From Clarkia xantiana subsp. parviflora (lineage: Eukaryota > Streptophyta > Magnoliopsida > Myrtales > Onagraceae): DNA of 64,000 nt. Under the pieces are notes generated by a model, which had not been told where the DNA came from, did no database searches, and saw only the letters and a program-made list of their open reading frames with translations. The position numbers and the translations under genes were made by a program. Location: contig JAPTYO010000005.1 of the NCBI GenBank assembly GCA_036873135.1, positions 7,542,166-7,606,165 of the forward strand. The letters run 5' to 3'. Positions 1 to 12,895 of the stretch are shown here, piece after piece; the stretch's first letter is position 1, and the number at the start of each line of letters is the position of its first letter.

Positions 1-222
1 TCGGGGAGTGGACTCCACTCCTATATCGGGGCCGACTATGTCCAGGTCCGATATCTTCGGGGCTCTCATCTATCGGAGCCAGGCTTACTCGGGGCCATTC
101 AATGTCGGAGCCTCCTTCTGTCGGAGCCCTTAGCCTTCCAGCACCCCAGCTCCTAGCCCAACGGGCCTAAGCGCCGTTTGTTGATCGTTAAGGGGCTTAA
201 CGGCCTCCGCCGGGGCCCATCA
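1..222 (-). mobile_element. Partial LTR of the Tat-type gypsy family
   Basis: This stretch aligns with the last third of the two LTRs at 13663-14317 and 23477-24131, sharing the phrases on 'ccaggtccgatat', 'ccttagccttccag' and the terminal 'ccggggcccatca'. It is clearly more diverged from those LTRs than they are from each other, so it is an older copy. The left part lies outside the window, so solo LTR versus complete element cannot be decided. Strand is given relative to the gag-pol orientation of the complete element. Confidence 0.8.
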
Positions 223-705
223 GGGTCAGGCCAAAATCCCTATGAGCCACAATTTGCCCAAAATGGGCCAAGCCAAATTATGCATATTTCGGCCGAAATA
301 ATTAGGGTAAATCCTTGGTGGGTTTTGCTCACCTCTTAGTAGGTGCTAGGGATTTCTTAGGGTTGATCACTCTCTCCCTTTTAGTTGACTAGATAAGAAA
401 TCCCCCTCCCTAACATTCTAAGGGTTCGGCCGAAGGTTGTTAATACCAAGGAAGTGCCAAAATCGTGTCAACAATTTACCAGAGATCCATCCTGCACCGA
501 ATTGGAAGAGGCTTTGATGTGGAAACAATTGCCTGAAGATTGCTACTTAACAAGAGTTCCTGCAGGACCCGACCGGCAGATCGAGAACTCCCTCTGTGAC
601 GCTCTTGGGCTACAGAAGATAAACTGGTATGTACTTCTTTCCGTTGCGTAATTAGTTACCTAGCATGTACACGTATTTAATCCGTATTAAATATCCCCTA
701 ATTCC
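223..705 (+). mobile_element. Fragment of a copia-type LTR (family X)
   Basis: The segment is similar to the reverse complement of the LTR at 27391-27963: shared blocks include the 'aatccctctccct'-like tract, 'gttcggccgaa', the 'gtgccaaa...caatttacc..agagatcc' block and the terminal 'cccctaattccaaca'. The same block recurs at 24940-25225. It ends at about 705 with a recognisable LTR end but no primer binding site follows, so it is a relic. The short reading frame at 454-651 is part of this repeat and is not a gene. Confidence 0.55.
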
Positions 706-3700
706 AACACTCTTCATGACATGTGGAAATTACTTATACTTCATCTCCTTAGCTGGAATTCAATTTCATCAAGCGTGCTCTGGTAGAGGCGTCACGACCG
801 CAACGTTGCTCGCCTCGATTCTGTAATAAGTGTTGATCAATTGCGTCTTGGCAACGTTGCTCACCCCGATTCTGTATCACTGTTGAACCTAAAGGTCCTT
901 CCCTCAATAATTATGAAGGTTCTCATGCTTGCAATGGGATGTTAATTCAGTGTGTTGCCTCATCTATGTCCACACGGACGCTGAAGTGATTTTTCTAGGG
1001 TACCTTAGGTATAATGTTCATATCTTCACTAGATATTAAGAAGTTGACGTTATGTGTATGTAATTCTTTTTGTTATTAATAATAGTCATGTATATGCAGA
1101 TACTATGATTCTTGCAATGAATAAAACATTTTGAATTATTAAGTTGGTTTAGTATCTGATTGCTTGTCTCTAAATTCAGTGACTAGGGACATTATTAGTC
1201 GTGTATTGTGCAGATACTATGATTCTGTAAACTTTAAATACAGACAATTAATTCGCTTCTAAAGAGAATGAAAAGAATTGCAATTGTCGACTCTGTAAAT
1301 ATCAATTAGGAATAAGATTTTGACTCTAAAAATTTTGATAAGAGGCAAACTAATTGGTTCTATAAATATTAAATTGAGACATTGCTTTTTATAGAAGAAT
1401 GAGAATTGTATTATTGATCTTATTTAGGGTTGAGTACATGTACTTATATATATAGATACAAGACTATATTATATCTATAGCAATATAATAAGAAACATAA
1501 TCTGATAATCTGATAATATACTAAGAATATATCTATTCCTAATCTAGATATATTTATCTATATATAATAAGATATATTTATCTATAATATATCTTATTCC
1601 CTTATACTTTTGACTCTATAAGTTTTCATCTATAAGGATAAAGAGTAAATCTTTAAAATGTGAAATTTCTTGTGAAATTTCAATAGAAAGTAAGAAAGAG
1701 AAAGTAAATGAACAAATGCAAGGATAAAACACTGGACTCTAAAATTTTGTAACAGAGGCAATTTAATTAACTCTAAAAAATGCTTTAGAGAAGAGTTAAT
1801 TGACACTATAGACATAAATTTGAGTCAATAAATTCGCTTCTAAAGATAATAGCTAAAAGCACAAAAATAGACCCTTTAAATAATAAATAAAGATGAAAGA
1901 GTCGACTCTAAAATAGTCTCCTCTTAAACCGAACCTATTCCAATCTTGTGTGCATGTCGTTGTCGGCTGTATCTATCATTTTTATCACCCATTCTATGAA
2001 TGTATAGAAGTTAGAAAACCACTAAAACTGATAATAAGTGTTCTTAGGGAAGATTCGTGTTTCATATTGTGTTGTACTGACAGCATTCACATGTTCTTTA
2101 AAGATACTAAAGGTTTGTATTACTTAACCAAAGAGTAAGTCGGGACTAATTGGAGAAACTTCGATAGTCCGACCCCCTTAAATAATATTTTCTGAAAGAA
2201 AATACGATACAATTTTTTTGAAGGCTACATAAAATCAAATTTTTTTTAAACATATTTGCTCCAGATCTAAACTAATTATTGTTTATATCAAGTCCGCCTT
2301 AAAATCCCTAAAATGATATCATACATATTTTTATTTATTTAAGAGGCTCAACAAAATTTAAAGCGGGAACTATATAATTAATTAACGAAACGCTTAACCA
2401 GTTATATAAAAAGAGTATTGAAATATTGAAAGCTTTCACTTTTCACTACAGCGTGGTAAATAAATAATACAAATATTTTAGGGGAAAAGTTAGTTTGCAA
2501 GAGATTTGAGGGTTTATAACAGAAAATAACAACTAGCAAAGTCCGAGTGAGTTGATTTGGTGGGTTGGCTGGATATAGTTGTCACTTTGTAATTAGTTGT
2601 TAATGGCTATATCATGATTATCGGTGGAAACTACGATTTTATTTTATTTTATAATAATCTCGTTATATTCTTGTGGGGCTAAAAGAACACAAATCATGCT
2701 CTCATCTTTTCCGTAATCTTATTTTGACTTATCACAACACGTACTTGGACTTCAAATTCTATTAAAAAATTTATTAAGAAAAGGAAAATTTAATGAAAAA
2801 TTAATACTAAACTTTAACAATTTAAAAAATGTCGATTTTTTTAGTTAAGTTTACTGTTTATTTATTAAGTACTGCGAGACATTTGTTCTCTTTCTAACCT
2901 TATTATATCACTCTACATTTCTCTTTAGTGACTTAGTCACTTTGGTTTTTTATCTTAAATTATTAATAATAGATTAAATCCATAAAAATCATAATTGCAG
3001 CCTATCAACTGAAGTGTATACGGAAGGATGGTTGGTTGGATTTGGACCGACATGTAAAATAAGTTGTATTTTTATGAATGAATGAGTTCGAATTTGCTAA
3101 GACTGAAAATACCTTGTTATAAGAAGACTTTAAATATAACTCTTCCCATTCAAAGTTGTCGAAATATTTTTTATATATAAATAATAAATCAAATATAAAG
3201 AAATGTATGAAATTGATTGTGCATGTAGTAGGCTTAAATTGTATTTACATGTGAGAAATATTGAACGGAAAGTCTTGACGGCAGTTTTTAGCAAAAAAAA
3301 AAAAAGTATTGATGACATCATGATCTGTTTTTAAAATGTGTAAGTTTAGTGATTCAGTGAATTTTGAAGTGTCAAATTTTGGCGTGCTAATACAGTCTTT
3401 TATGCGGAAAACGGTGATTTGACCAAGACATGTAGCTTTTCAAAGGGTTTGATGTTTTTTGGTTAAATTTTTTCGTTTAGAGAGTTAAAATTGCAATTTA
3501 TATTTCTTTAGATCATTTTGTCAATTTTCAGTTTTTTTTTGATTTATTTGTTAATTTCCTTTATAAGGTTTTCCTCGATCCTGTTTATTCCTCAATATTT
3601 TTATCAATTAACGAATTCTTAAATTCTCTATTCATTAAATTCTCGACATTTTCTTTGAATCATCGAGTTTTTATCTTATCCGTCCGATCACGATTCGCTG

Positions 3701-4192
3701 CATCATTTAGAAATGTGATCGATTAAACTCAGATCCGAGGGACTAATAATATACGTTTTATTATAATTAAAGTTAAGGGCTACACGACTCCGACATGAAA
3801 AAATGACTGTCTTTACTTTTTGTCGCGCGAAAATCCTGGTTTTCTTTCCGCTTCCATGTAGGATAGATCTTCCATTGCTTTTACAGTGAACGGGAACGAA
3901 GAAGGAAACTACTAGTGAGATTCTGCAAATTGACCGCCGCGTTCTTTATTTAGAACTTCTCTGCAGCCTCAACAACAACTGATTCCTCCATCGTCTCTCT
4001 CTTCGTCACGGTTTGACCTTCAATACCATACCTTTTCGATCTTCTTCTTTTTCACGCCTCTACCAAACCAATCTAGATTTCTCGATTCTGTTCCATTTCT
4101 CTCTGCAAGATCCGGATTTCCAAGCACTCCTCATTATGAATGCTTGAATATTTCATCGGCTGAGTTCTACAGTTCCGAGCTTTGCCGTCGCC
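706..4192. other. Intergenic region and CSLC upstream region, no gene seen
   Basis: About 3.5 kb of AT-rich DNA without a credible coding region. At 805-890 a block of about 50 bases beginning 'gcaacgttgctc' is present twice in direct orientation. Between 1240 and 1930 short phrases such as 'aattcgcttctaaag' and 'gactctaaaa' recur in degenerate form, suggesting old repeat debris. The last 200 bases before 4193 are pyrimidine-rich, as is common for plant 5' leaders. No TATA box can be chosen with confidence. Confidence 0.5.
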
Positions 4193-7068
4193 ATGAGTTC
4201 GAAGTCGGTGGTGTTAACGATACAGAAGCCAAACGCCTTTTCCGTGGTTGAGATCAGTGGTCCCGATTCGTCTCTCTTGTTGGAGCAGAAGAAATCCGCC
4301 GCCCCCAAGAAGTTCACATGGCTGGTTCTCCTCAGAGCTTACCGAGCCCTCGCCTGCCTCTCCTACCTCGCTGTCGCCTCGAAGTCCGCATTTGCCTCCA
4401 TCAAGAAGCGCATCCGCCACTCCGACCTGGTCGAGGAGGAGGAAGAGCCGCGGAGCCGCGGCGCCAAGCTGTACAGGGTCCTCAAAGTTTTCCTTTTTAT
4501 GTCGATCGCTGGTTTGATCATCGAAGTGGTGGCGCACTACCGGAGATGGAACCTCCACGTCATTGATTTCCAGCAAATGGAGGTTCAGACACAGAGCATC
4601 GTGCATTGGTCTTACATGGCGTGGCTGTCCTTCAGAGTGGATTACATCTCCCCTCTAGTAAAGAGGTTGTCGGAGTTCTGTGTTCTGCTGTTCTTGATTC
4701 AATCCCTCGATAGGCTCGTTCTATGTCTGGGTTGCTTCTACATCAAATTCAAAAAGCTGAAGCCTGAGATTACGGAAGCAGAAGCTCTTGATGCTGAGGA
4801 TCCGTCGAGCTTCCCCATGGTTCTTGTTCAGATACCAATGTGCAATGAAAGAGAGGTGAACAGATCAAATGAACTCTCATTTAGATTCCACCCTTTGATA
4901 CTTTACTTTGACTTTCTATCCGTAAATCGGCATTGAAATTATGAAATCTATGGAGCGAAGACATGATTACATACAAAAACTAGATTAGTAGATATGAATC
5001 CTTTTGATTGACTACCAACTATTTGATAAAATGCCTAGACTAGCATTCCTAGTTATGTAGATTAGATTATATGATTCTGTGTGATCACCAACTATTTAGA
5101 TTCATCAATTTTGATCACAGCTCTATTATTGAATCATCCACTGATAATACAATGGTACTTTGTCTTCTTATATATGCAGGTATATGAACAGTCTATTGGA
5201 GCTGCTTGTGAACTTGATTGGCCGAAGGATCGGATTTTGATCCAAGTTTTAGACGATTCAAGTGATGGGAATTTATCACTTCTTATCAAAGAAGAGGTCT
5301 CCTCATGGCGTGAGAAGGGAGTCAATATCATTTACAGGCATCGGCTGATCCGAACAGGATACAAGGCAGGAAACCTTAAATCGGCCATGACATGTGACTA
5401 TGTTCAAGACTATGAATTCGTAGCAATTTTCGATGCAGATTTCCAGCCCAACCCAGATTTTCTCAAGCTCACTGTTCCTCACTTCAAGGTATCTTGACAC
5501 CCTTCAGTTATAAGAAGAACAGTTTCACAATAATTAGATACCTTCACATTGAAGCCATGCTCTTGTTTCGGCCATATCTCACGACCCTCCTGTAAAGAGC
5601 AATTTTTACGAAACTCAATACATTTACATTGAATTCTTGATTGCCCTGGTCTTGTTTTGAGAAACACTCCGGTAAAGGAAAAAATAAATATTTATGATGA
5701 ATCGAGACATTGACCAAGAATTCTTGATGACCCTGTTGTTGATTCGGCCAATAATTCAGTTTGGTCTATCTTATTCAGTTTCCATGTCAATGGTAGCTCT
5801 TTCTGAATGTTGGAGTTTGGTTTCTTGATTCATTGTTGATGATGGATCTTCTAAACATTGTTTCAGGGCAAACCTGAGGTAGGGTTAGTCCAAGCTCGGT
5901 GGTCTTTTGTGAACCAAGATGAAAACTTGCTGACGAGGTTGCAGAACATAAATCTGTGCTTCCACTTTGAGGTTGAGCAGCAAGTCAATGGGATGTTCCT
6001 CAATTTCTTTGGATTCAATGGAACAGCAGGAGTCTGGAGAATCAAGGCTCTGGAAGACTCAGGTGGATGGCTAGAGAGGACAACTGTTGAGGATATGGAC
6101 ATTGCTGTTAGGGCACACTTGAATGGCTGGAAGTTCATATTTCTCAATGATGTCAGAGTGCTGTGTGAGTTGCCTGAATCATATGAAGCTTATAAGAAGC
6201 AACAACACCGATGGCATTCTGGCCCGATGCAGCTGTTCCGCCTCTGCCTTCCGGCCATCATCACTTCAAAGGTACGTACTTTCATGACTCATAAATAATG
6301 GTTGGTAATACTAGTGACTCATAAACAAAGTATGCATGCTTTGCTTTATCAATTAGTTGTATTATGATTATGCAATGATGAATTTGTAGTCTTTGCAGAA
6401 ACTAATTTGCAGCATTTTACGTGTAGATGTCGATGTTGAAGAAGGCGAATCTTATATTCCTGTTCTTCCTGCTGAGGAAACTCATCCTTCCATTCTACTC
6501 ATTCACACTCTTCTGCATCATCCTCCCCTTAACCATGTTCATCCCCGAAGCTGAGCTCCCTCTCTGGGTCATCTGCTATGTCCCCATCATAATGTCCTTC
6601 CTCAACATCCTACCGTCCCCAAAATCTGTCCCTTTCCTCGTCCCTTACCTCCTCTTTGAAAACACAATGTCCGTCACCAAATTCAACGCCATGATCTCAG
6701 GCCTGTTCCAGCTGGGAAGTGCCTACGAGTGGGTTGTCACCAAAAAGACGGGTCGTTCATCAGAATCCGACCTCTTAGCTTTGGCAGAAAGGGAGCAGAA
6801 GTCTTCCAATGAGGAGAAGATACAGAGGAGGCATTCTGAGTCGGGTTTGGAGCTGTTAGGTAAAATTAAGGAGAAAGATGCAGCTCCGATGAAGATGAAG
6901 AAGAAGAACCGAATATACAGAAAAGAGCTGGCTTTGGCATTTCTTCTGCTTACTGCATCGGCAAGGAGCTTGTTATCCGCGCATGGGGTCCACTTCTACT
7001 TCTTGTTGTTTCAAGGGATGTCATTTCTGTTGATGGGTCTGGATTTGATTGGCGAGCAGCATAACTGA
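4193..7068 (+). CDS. CSLC: Cellulose synthase-like C glucan synthase (xyloglucan backbone)
   Basis: Four exons: 4193-4855, 5180-5488, 5867-6271 and 6427-7068, all GT-AG and in phase 0, giving 672 residues, the usual CSLC length. Processive GT2 motifs are complete and in order: LDDSSDG at about 245-251, FDADFQP at about 305-311, TTVED at 396-400 and QQHRW at 436-440. Hydrophobic spans lie near residues 98-115 and 163-183, with several more in the last exon, matching a Golgi multi-pass enzyme with a cytosolic catalytic loop. CSLC proteins make the beta-1,4-glucan backbone of xyloglucan from UDP-glucose; that role is inferred from the family. The start is the ATG followed by SSKSV, with in-frame coding throughout exon 1. 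Which CSLC paralogue it is (4, 5 or 12 type) cannot be told here. A copia element begins about 340 bases downstream of the stop. Confidence 0.95.
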
Positions 7069-7405
7069 ATCGATGTTAATAGAATCGGAGGACGAGGAAT
7101 AAGGATCTGTTTGTTAATGGTTGGAGTGGATGTTGGACAAGGAAGGGAACATAGCTAGCAGAAGGAGGCGGAGAAGATAACAGGAAGGGTGATGATTTTA
7201 TTTGTTTAGTAGATGATGAATTATGTCATTTTAGTTTTTTTGGACAGTAAAGAATTATATTATTGATGATGTAAAAGGGATGGAGATAAGGTCTATTGTA
7301 TTTGCTCAATGAGAAACAAGGAAATATTATACCAAAATCAAATGGAGAGAGTCAACTTTTTACATTTGTTTTCAGAAAGAAGCATTACTATACTCTAAAG
7401 GGGGT
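7069..7405 (+). other. CSLC 3' flank and probable 3' UTR
   Basis: Non-coding, AT-rich sequence between the CSLC stop codon and the target-site duplication of the copia element. It includes a T-rich tract near 7225-7240. The polyadenylation site cannot be fixed by eye, so the retroelement may sit just outside or inside the transcribed 3' UTR. Confidence 0.4.
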
Positions 7406-7410
7406 GTTTG

Positions 7411-7732
7411 TATTGAGGTTGCAAGCCATATTGCAGATTGGCCTTCTTGTGTTTAGGCCCATTTGTGGGTTGTTGTTTGGTTTGGGCTCAGGTCTGTTAG
7501 GCCCTTTGTTATTTTCGGTTTGGTTAAATTTGATTTATCTTGTAAAGACTTGGTCCACAAACTTTGTTTTCAAAACCCTGGGGACCCTAATTTAATTATT
7601 AGGGACCTCAATTCTTTTTAAGGTGAGAATTGGCCAGATGAAGGACCCCAGTTCCATGATCCGCAATTCCTACGGCTTTCCTTTTCCCTTCACCCGTTCT
7701 AGGGTTTCATTCCAACTCCTTCGAATTCTTGA
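7411..7732 (+). repeat. 5' LTR of the copia element
   Basis: Begins tattgaggttgcaag and ends cgaattcttga, immediately before the primer binding site. It matches 12503-12824 over its whole length. Confidence 0.92.
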
Positions 7733-7744
7733 TGGTATCAGAGC
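7733..7744 (+). other. Primer binding site, initiator tRNA-Met type
   Basis: TGGTATCAGAGC abuts the 5' LTR. This is the standard plant copia primer site complementary to the 3' end of initiator tRNA-Met. Confidence 0.9.
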
Positions 7745-7963
7745 TATTGAGGATTCTAAGCCTCAGTTCTTCGATCTTGACTACGCTTCCATCCATGGCG
7801 GTCCTTTGATTGCGCTAGTTCTCCTCCCTCACGACGTTTGGCGATTCGTGTTCCTGCGACGTTTTGCATTCCCGGTCTTTACGAAGTTTCGCGAAACTCT
7901 CGTTTCGTGATCCTCCCTCTCTTACGGTGGTTCACGAAGATTTTCCTGGCCTCTTCCTACCTA

Positions 7964-10900
7964 ATGTCTGAAGGATCTAACGAGACGGACGGCAGCAAGA
8001 AGTCGATTGAGATTATTGAGTCTTCTGCAACCGGATTGATGGAGTCTCTCGACCTAGGTACAGATATACATCCCTTTCATCCTCGTTCCTTCATGCGGCG
8101 GATAATCCAGGTCAATCTCTTTTTTCTATGAAATTGACTGGATCTGACAACTATCGTAAGTGGAGTAGAGGCATGCAAATTATTCTGCTAGGAAAGAACA
8201 AGCTAGGTTTTGTAACTGGTTCTTGTACTCGTGATATGTTTGAGGAAAAGTTTCGCCAACTTTGGGATCGGTGTAACGCTGTGGTTTTTGGATGGATCAT
8301 CAACTCTGTTTCTGATGAGATATCCAATGGGATCATGTATTCTGATAGTGCCTGTATTGCTTGGAAGGACCTTTCAGAGAGGTTCGAAAAGATTGATAGT
8401 TCTAGGATTTACCAGCTTCATAGGGAAATTGCCACCAGTAGACAAGAACTCGATTCTGTTTCAACTTTTTTCACTAAACTCAGAGGATTGTGGACTGAAT
8501 ACGATTCTGCTTGTGGATTACCTCATATTGAAGGAGATGATTTCAAATTGCATCTAAAGCATAGAGATAATGTCAGTCTCTTCCAGTTTTTGATGGTCCT
8601 AAATGATTCCTTTGCCAATATTCGAAGCAATCTTTTGCTCTGGGTTCCTCTCCCTACCCTGAACCAGGCTTACAATGCCTTGTTGCAAGAAGAGAACCAT
8701 AGAAATGTCACTTCTATTATCAACAGTGGGACCATGTCTTTTTTTGGAAATGTATCGTCTGGAAACACTGTGGATAAGCAGAAGAAAAGTGCCGCTATTG
8801 AGTGTGGTTTTTGCCACAAAAAGGGACATGCCACAGAACGCTGTTATGCGAAGGGTTGCGAATTTTGCAACAGGAAGGGTCACTGTAAGGATAACTGCTT
8901 CAAGTTCAAAGAGCTTCTCAAACCTAAAGCCAATCTGACCAAGAGCAATGTTACCACTTCAGAGGTGTGTGACGTTATGGAAGGACATGCTGAGCATAAC
9001 TCTGGAATGGGGAACTCTCTTCATGGAGGCATTATTTTCACTGATGCCCAATTTGACAAATTGCTTCAGAAAGTTGGAGGTGGTGGGAGCTTGGATGCCA
9101 CTGCAATCACTTCTGGAAATGTGAACCCTGATTCTGCTGGTATGATTTCTGTCCCAAACACTTTTGATGAAAACATTTGTTGGATACTTGATTCTGGTGT
9201 AAGCAGTCACATTATTCATAATTTAAATTGGCTTAGCAACATAAACATTTTCAAGGATCTAAAGTACAATTACCAAATGGTAGTTTTTCAAAGGTTGCTG
9301 GTATTGAAGATTTTTATTTTTCTAAAACTAGGAAGTTGCAGAACGTTCTCTATGTCCCTGATTTTAAATATAATCTAATTTCAGTTTCTAAACTCGTCAA
9401 AGATATGAACTGTTCTACTACCTTTTTACCACATTCTGCAATACTGCAGGACCTCTCAAATGGGAAGGTCTTGGCCAGTGGAGCTGAAGACTCTGGTCTA
9501 TACCTTCTCAAATCCAGCAAGAATAATTGTACTGATTCTGTTGCTTTAATCTCTGCCAATAATAATTATGCTAATCTTTGGCATAAAAGATTTGGCCATG
9601 CTTCTGTTAAGACCTTAAAAAATTTGCCTTCTATTGATTGTTTTAGGTATAAGGACCTTGCTGTTCATGATTGTTCTATATGCCCTTTGGCCAAAATTAC
9701 AAGATTACAGTTTCCTTTGTCTGATTCTCATGCTGATGCAAATTTTGATCTTGTTCATTGTGACGTTTGGGGCCCTTATCACACAGCTACTTTTGACAAT
9801 AAAAGATTTTTTCTCACAATTGTTGATGACCATTCTAGACTCACTTGGATTTTTCTAATGCAATTTAAAAGTGAAGTTTCAACCTTAATAAAGAATTTTA
9901 TTGCTCTTATTCAAACCCAATTTAATAAAACTATCAAAGTTTTCAGAACAGATAATGGGGGGGAATTCTTTAATGAGCAATTGGATTCTTTATTTAAGAT
10001 GCATGGTATTATCCATCAAAGTAGTTGTGCATATACCCCACAACAAAATGGGAGGGTTGAAAGGAAACATAGACATATTTTAGAAACTGCAAGGGCTCTG
10101 AAACTTCAAGGTTCAATTCTAAACAATCTTTGGGGATTTTTTGTTCTGGCCGCTTGCTACCTCATAAATCTTTTACCAACACCTGTTTTACGAGGAAAAA
10201 GCCCTTAGAAGTGTTTTCTGGAAAAGTCCCTCAGATTGATCACTTAAGAGTTTTTGGATGTATTTGTTTCACCAAGAATCTGATGGTTTCAGACAAATTT
10301 GCTGCCAAAGGAATTAAATGTGTCTTGGGTTATTCAGAAACTAAAAAAGGATATTATGTTTATGATTTGAAAACCAAGAAATTTTTTGTAAGTAGAGATG
10401 TAAAGTTTTATGAACATATATTTCCTTTTGCAAATGGCAGCAAAATTGATTTGTTACCCTTTTTCTGTGAACATCCTGTCTCTTCTTCCAGTGATGATGA
10501 ACCACACATCTTTGATTCATCTGAGGATAATAGACCCTTTGGTACTATTGATGCTGATGTCTCTATCTCAGATGATGACATTAACACTAACCCTGATGAG
10601 ACTTATATAACAGATGATGACTCTGATAATGAGTTTGAGTCTGATGTTATTATTCCTTCTACCAAGAGGTATCTTAGTAGAGTTACCAAACCCCCCATTT
10701 GGCATACAGATTATGAGATGGGTAACTCTGCCTCTCTTTATCCTCTCAGTGATGTCCTTGGTTATCAACATATTTCCTCTTCATTTCACATTTTTCTAAC
10801 CAATGTTTCAAAGTTGGAAGAGCCAGAATCTTTTGCAGAAGCAGAACAGGACCCTAATTGGATAGCAGCCATGCAAGAGGAAATAACTGCATTGGAGGCT

Positions 10901-12450
10901 AACAATACTTGGGACCTTGTTCAGCTCCCTTCAGGTAAAAAAGCTATTGGTTGCAAATGGGTTTTTAAACTGAAATTTAATTCTGATGGGAGTTTAGAAA
11001 GACATAAAGCTAGGTTAGTTGCCAAGGGATATAAACAGCAAGAAGGAATTGATTATCATGATACTTTTTCACCTGTAGTAAAAATGAACTCTGTGAGAAC
11101 CATTCTTGCTCTGGCTTCCATGATGAATTGGCCCTTATATCAGATGGATGTTCACAATGCCTTTTTGCAGGGTGATCTTAGTGAAGAGGTTTACATGTCT
11201 GTTCCTCCTGGATTTGGTAACCAGAGGGGGAATGTGGTTTGCAGGTTACACAAATCCTTGTATGGTCTAAAACAGGTCTCACTACAATGGAATTTTAAAC
11301 TGACTTCTGCTCTTATAGATGCTGGTTACTTACAGTCTAAGCATGATTATTCCATGTTCACCAAATCTAATGGTGATCAACTTGTTGTGTTGCTTGTTTA
11401 TGTTGATGACTTAGTTATCACTGGAAATAGTTCCAAGTTAATATCTGATTTGAAACATGTGTTAGAAACCAACTTCAGAATGAAAGACTTAGGTGATTTA
11501 CAGTTTTTTCTAGGCATTGGGATTGCTAGGTCAGATAAAGGCCTTGTCCTCTGTCAAAGAAAATACTGTCTTGAGCTTATTTCTGAGTTAGGATTGTCTG
11601 CTTGTAAACATGCTGGTTCCCCTATGGATGTCACTCTGGACTGACTAGCAAGAAATATGATGATTTTGTTGGAACTAATAGTCAGGACCCCCTTCTAGAT
11701 GATGTTACCTCCTACAGGAGACTGATAGGAAAGTTTTTGCACTTAACTGTCACAAGACCTGACATTTGTTTTGCAGTACAGCACCTCAGTCAGTTCCTCA
11801 CTCAGCCAAAGAAGTCACATTACGATGTTGCTCTTAGAGTAGTTCGTTATGTGAAATTGGAACCAGGTAAAGGTTTATATTTTCCCTCTAAAGGTGAGTG
11901 CAAGTTAGTTGGTTTTTGTGATTCTGACTGGGGTAACTGTGTTGAGACTAGAAGGTCTATTAGTGGATACTGTGTTAGTTTAGGAAGTTCTTTGGTGTCT
12001 TGGAAAGTAAAAAAACAGGATTTTGTTTCAAGATCTTCAGCTGAAGCTGAGTATAGGAGTATTGGTAAGGCTATATCTGAAATTGTTTGGTTTAGAGGGT
12101 TACTCTCTGAGTTAGGTTTTAAACAACCTGAACATGCAACTCTTTTCTGTGACAATCAGGCTGCCATTAAGATAGCTGCTAATCCTATTTTCCATGAAAG
12201 GACTAAGCACATAGAGATAGATTGTCATTATGCTAGGGATCAAATTATTTCAGGTGTTATTAAAACTGCCTTTATTAACACTGAGAATCAAGTTGCAGAT
12301 TTATTTACCAAAGCTCTAAGAGCTCCTCAGCATCGGTATTTGGTGAGCAAATTAGGTATGAAGAACATATATGGTGCATCTGAGGAATTAGAAGATTCTG
12401 CAAAGAAAACTCAGGAAAAGTATTTGAAGACAGGGGGAGCTGTTACTTAG
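7964..12450 (+). pseudogene. Copia gag-pol polyprotein with four frameshifts
   Basis: The probable start is the ATG at 7964 (MSEGSNETDG). Gag continues with GSDNYRKWSRGM and a zinc-knuckle region with several Cys/His near 8800-8900. The protease motif ILDSGVSSH is at about 9185. Integrase runs from the LWHKRFGH histidine region at about 9576 through a VHCDVWGPY/FRTDNGGEFF catalytic core (about 9750-9970). Reverse transcriptase has VHNAFLQGD and YVDDLVITG (about 11150-11420), and RNase H has FCDSDWGNC and ADLFTKAL (about 11915-12320). The frame changes at about 8085-8100, 9264, 10205 and 11640. Between breaks each domain is open, so the element died recently by small indels. It is not expected to make a full polyprotein. 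Confidence 0.9.
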
Positions 12451-12502
12451 GATTTCTATAGCTGTTGTTCTAAACTTTCTGCAATTTTGGCTTGAGGGGG
12501 AG

Positions 12503-12824
12503 TATTGAGGTTGCAAGCCATATTGCAGATTGGCCTTCTTGTGTTTAGGCCCATTTGTGGGTTGTTATTTGGTTTGGGCTCAGGTCTGTTAGGCCCTTTG
12601 TTATTTTCGGTTTGGTTAAATCAGATTTATCTTGTAAAGACTTGGTCCACAAACTTTGTTTTCAAAACCCTGGGGACCCTAATTTAATTATTAGGGACCT
12701 CAATCCTTTTTAAGGTGAGAACTGGCCAGATGAAAGACCCAAGTTCCATGATCCGCAATTCCTACGGCTTTCCTTTTCCCTTCACCCGTTCTAGGGTTTC
12801 ATTCCAACTCCTTCGAATTCTTGA
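12503..12824 (+). repeat. 3' LTR of the copia element
   Basis: Matches the 5' LTR with seven substitutions. The purine-rich tract lies just upstream and GTTTG, the presumed target duplication, just downstream. Confidence 0.92.
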
Positions 12825-12895
12825 GTTTGTAATGCAAAATTGTTGAATAGAGTGTAAGCATTCTATGGAAGGGAATCTTCTGATAATTTAATTTA

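Larger units (their letters stand above)
7411..12824 (+). mobile_element. Ty1/copia LTR retrotransposon, full length but frameshifted
   Basis: The 322-bp LTRs lie at 7411-7732 and 12503-12824. I count 7 substitutions between them (2.2%) and no indels. The repeat GTTTG flanks both outer ends (7406-7410 and 12825-12829); GTTTGTA can also be read, so the exact edge is uncertain by two bases. A primer binding site TGGTATCAGAGC (initiator tRNA-Met type) follows the left LTR directly at 7733-7744. A purine-rich tract (cttgagggggag, 12491-12502) precedes the right LTR. The order gag, integrase, reverse transcriptase, RNase H is that of copia elements. At a substitution rate of 1.3e-8 per site per year (a rice-based assumption) the LTR difference implies under 1 million years. 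Confidence 0.95.

Noticed and set aside
11642..11644. In-frame stop codon in copia reverse transcriptase as a readthrough site
   Set aside because: The downstream coding sequence continues in another frame from about the same point, so it is a frameshift and not a recoded stop.
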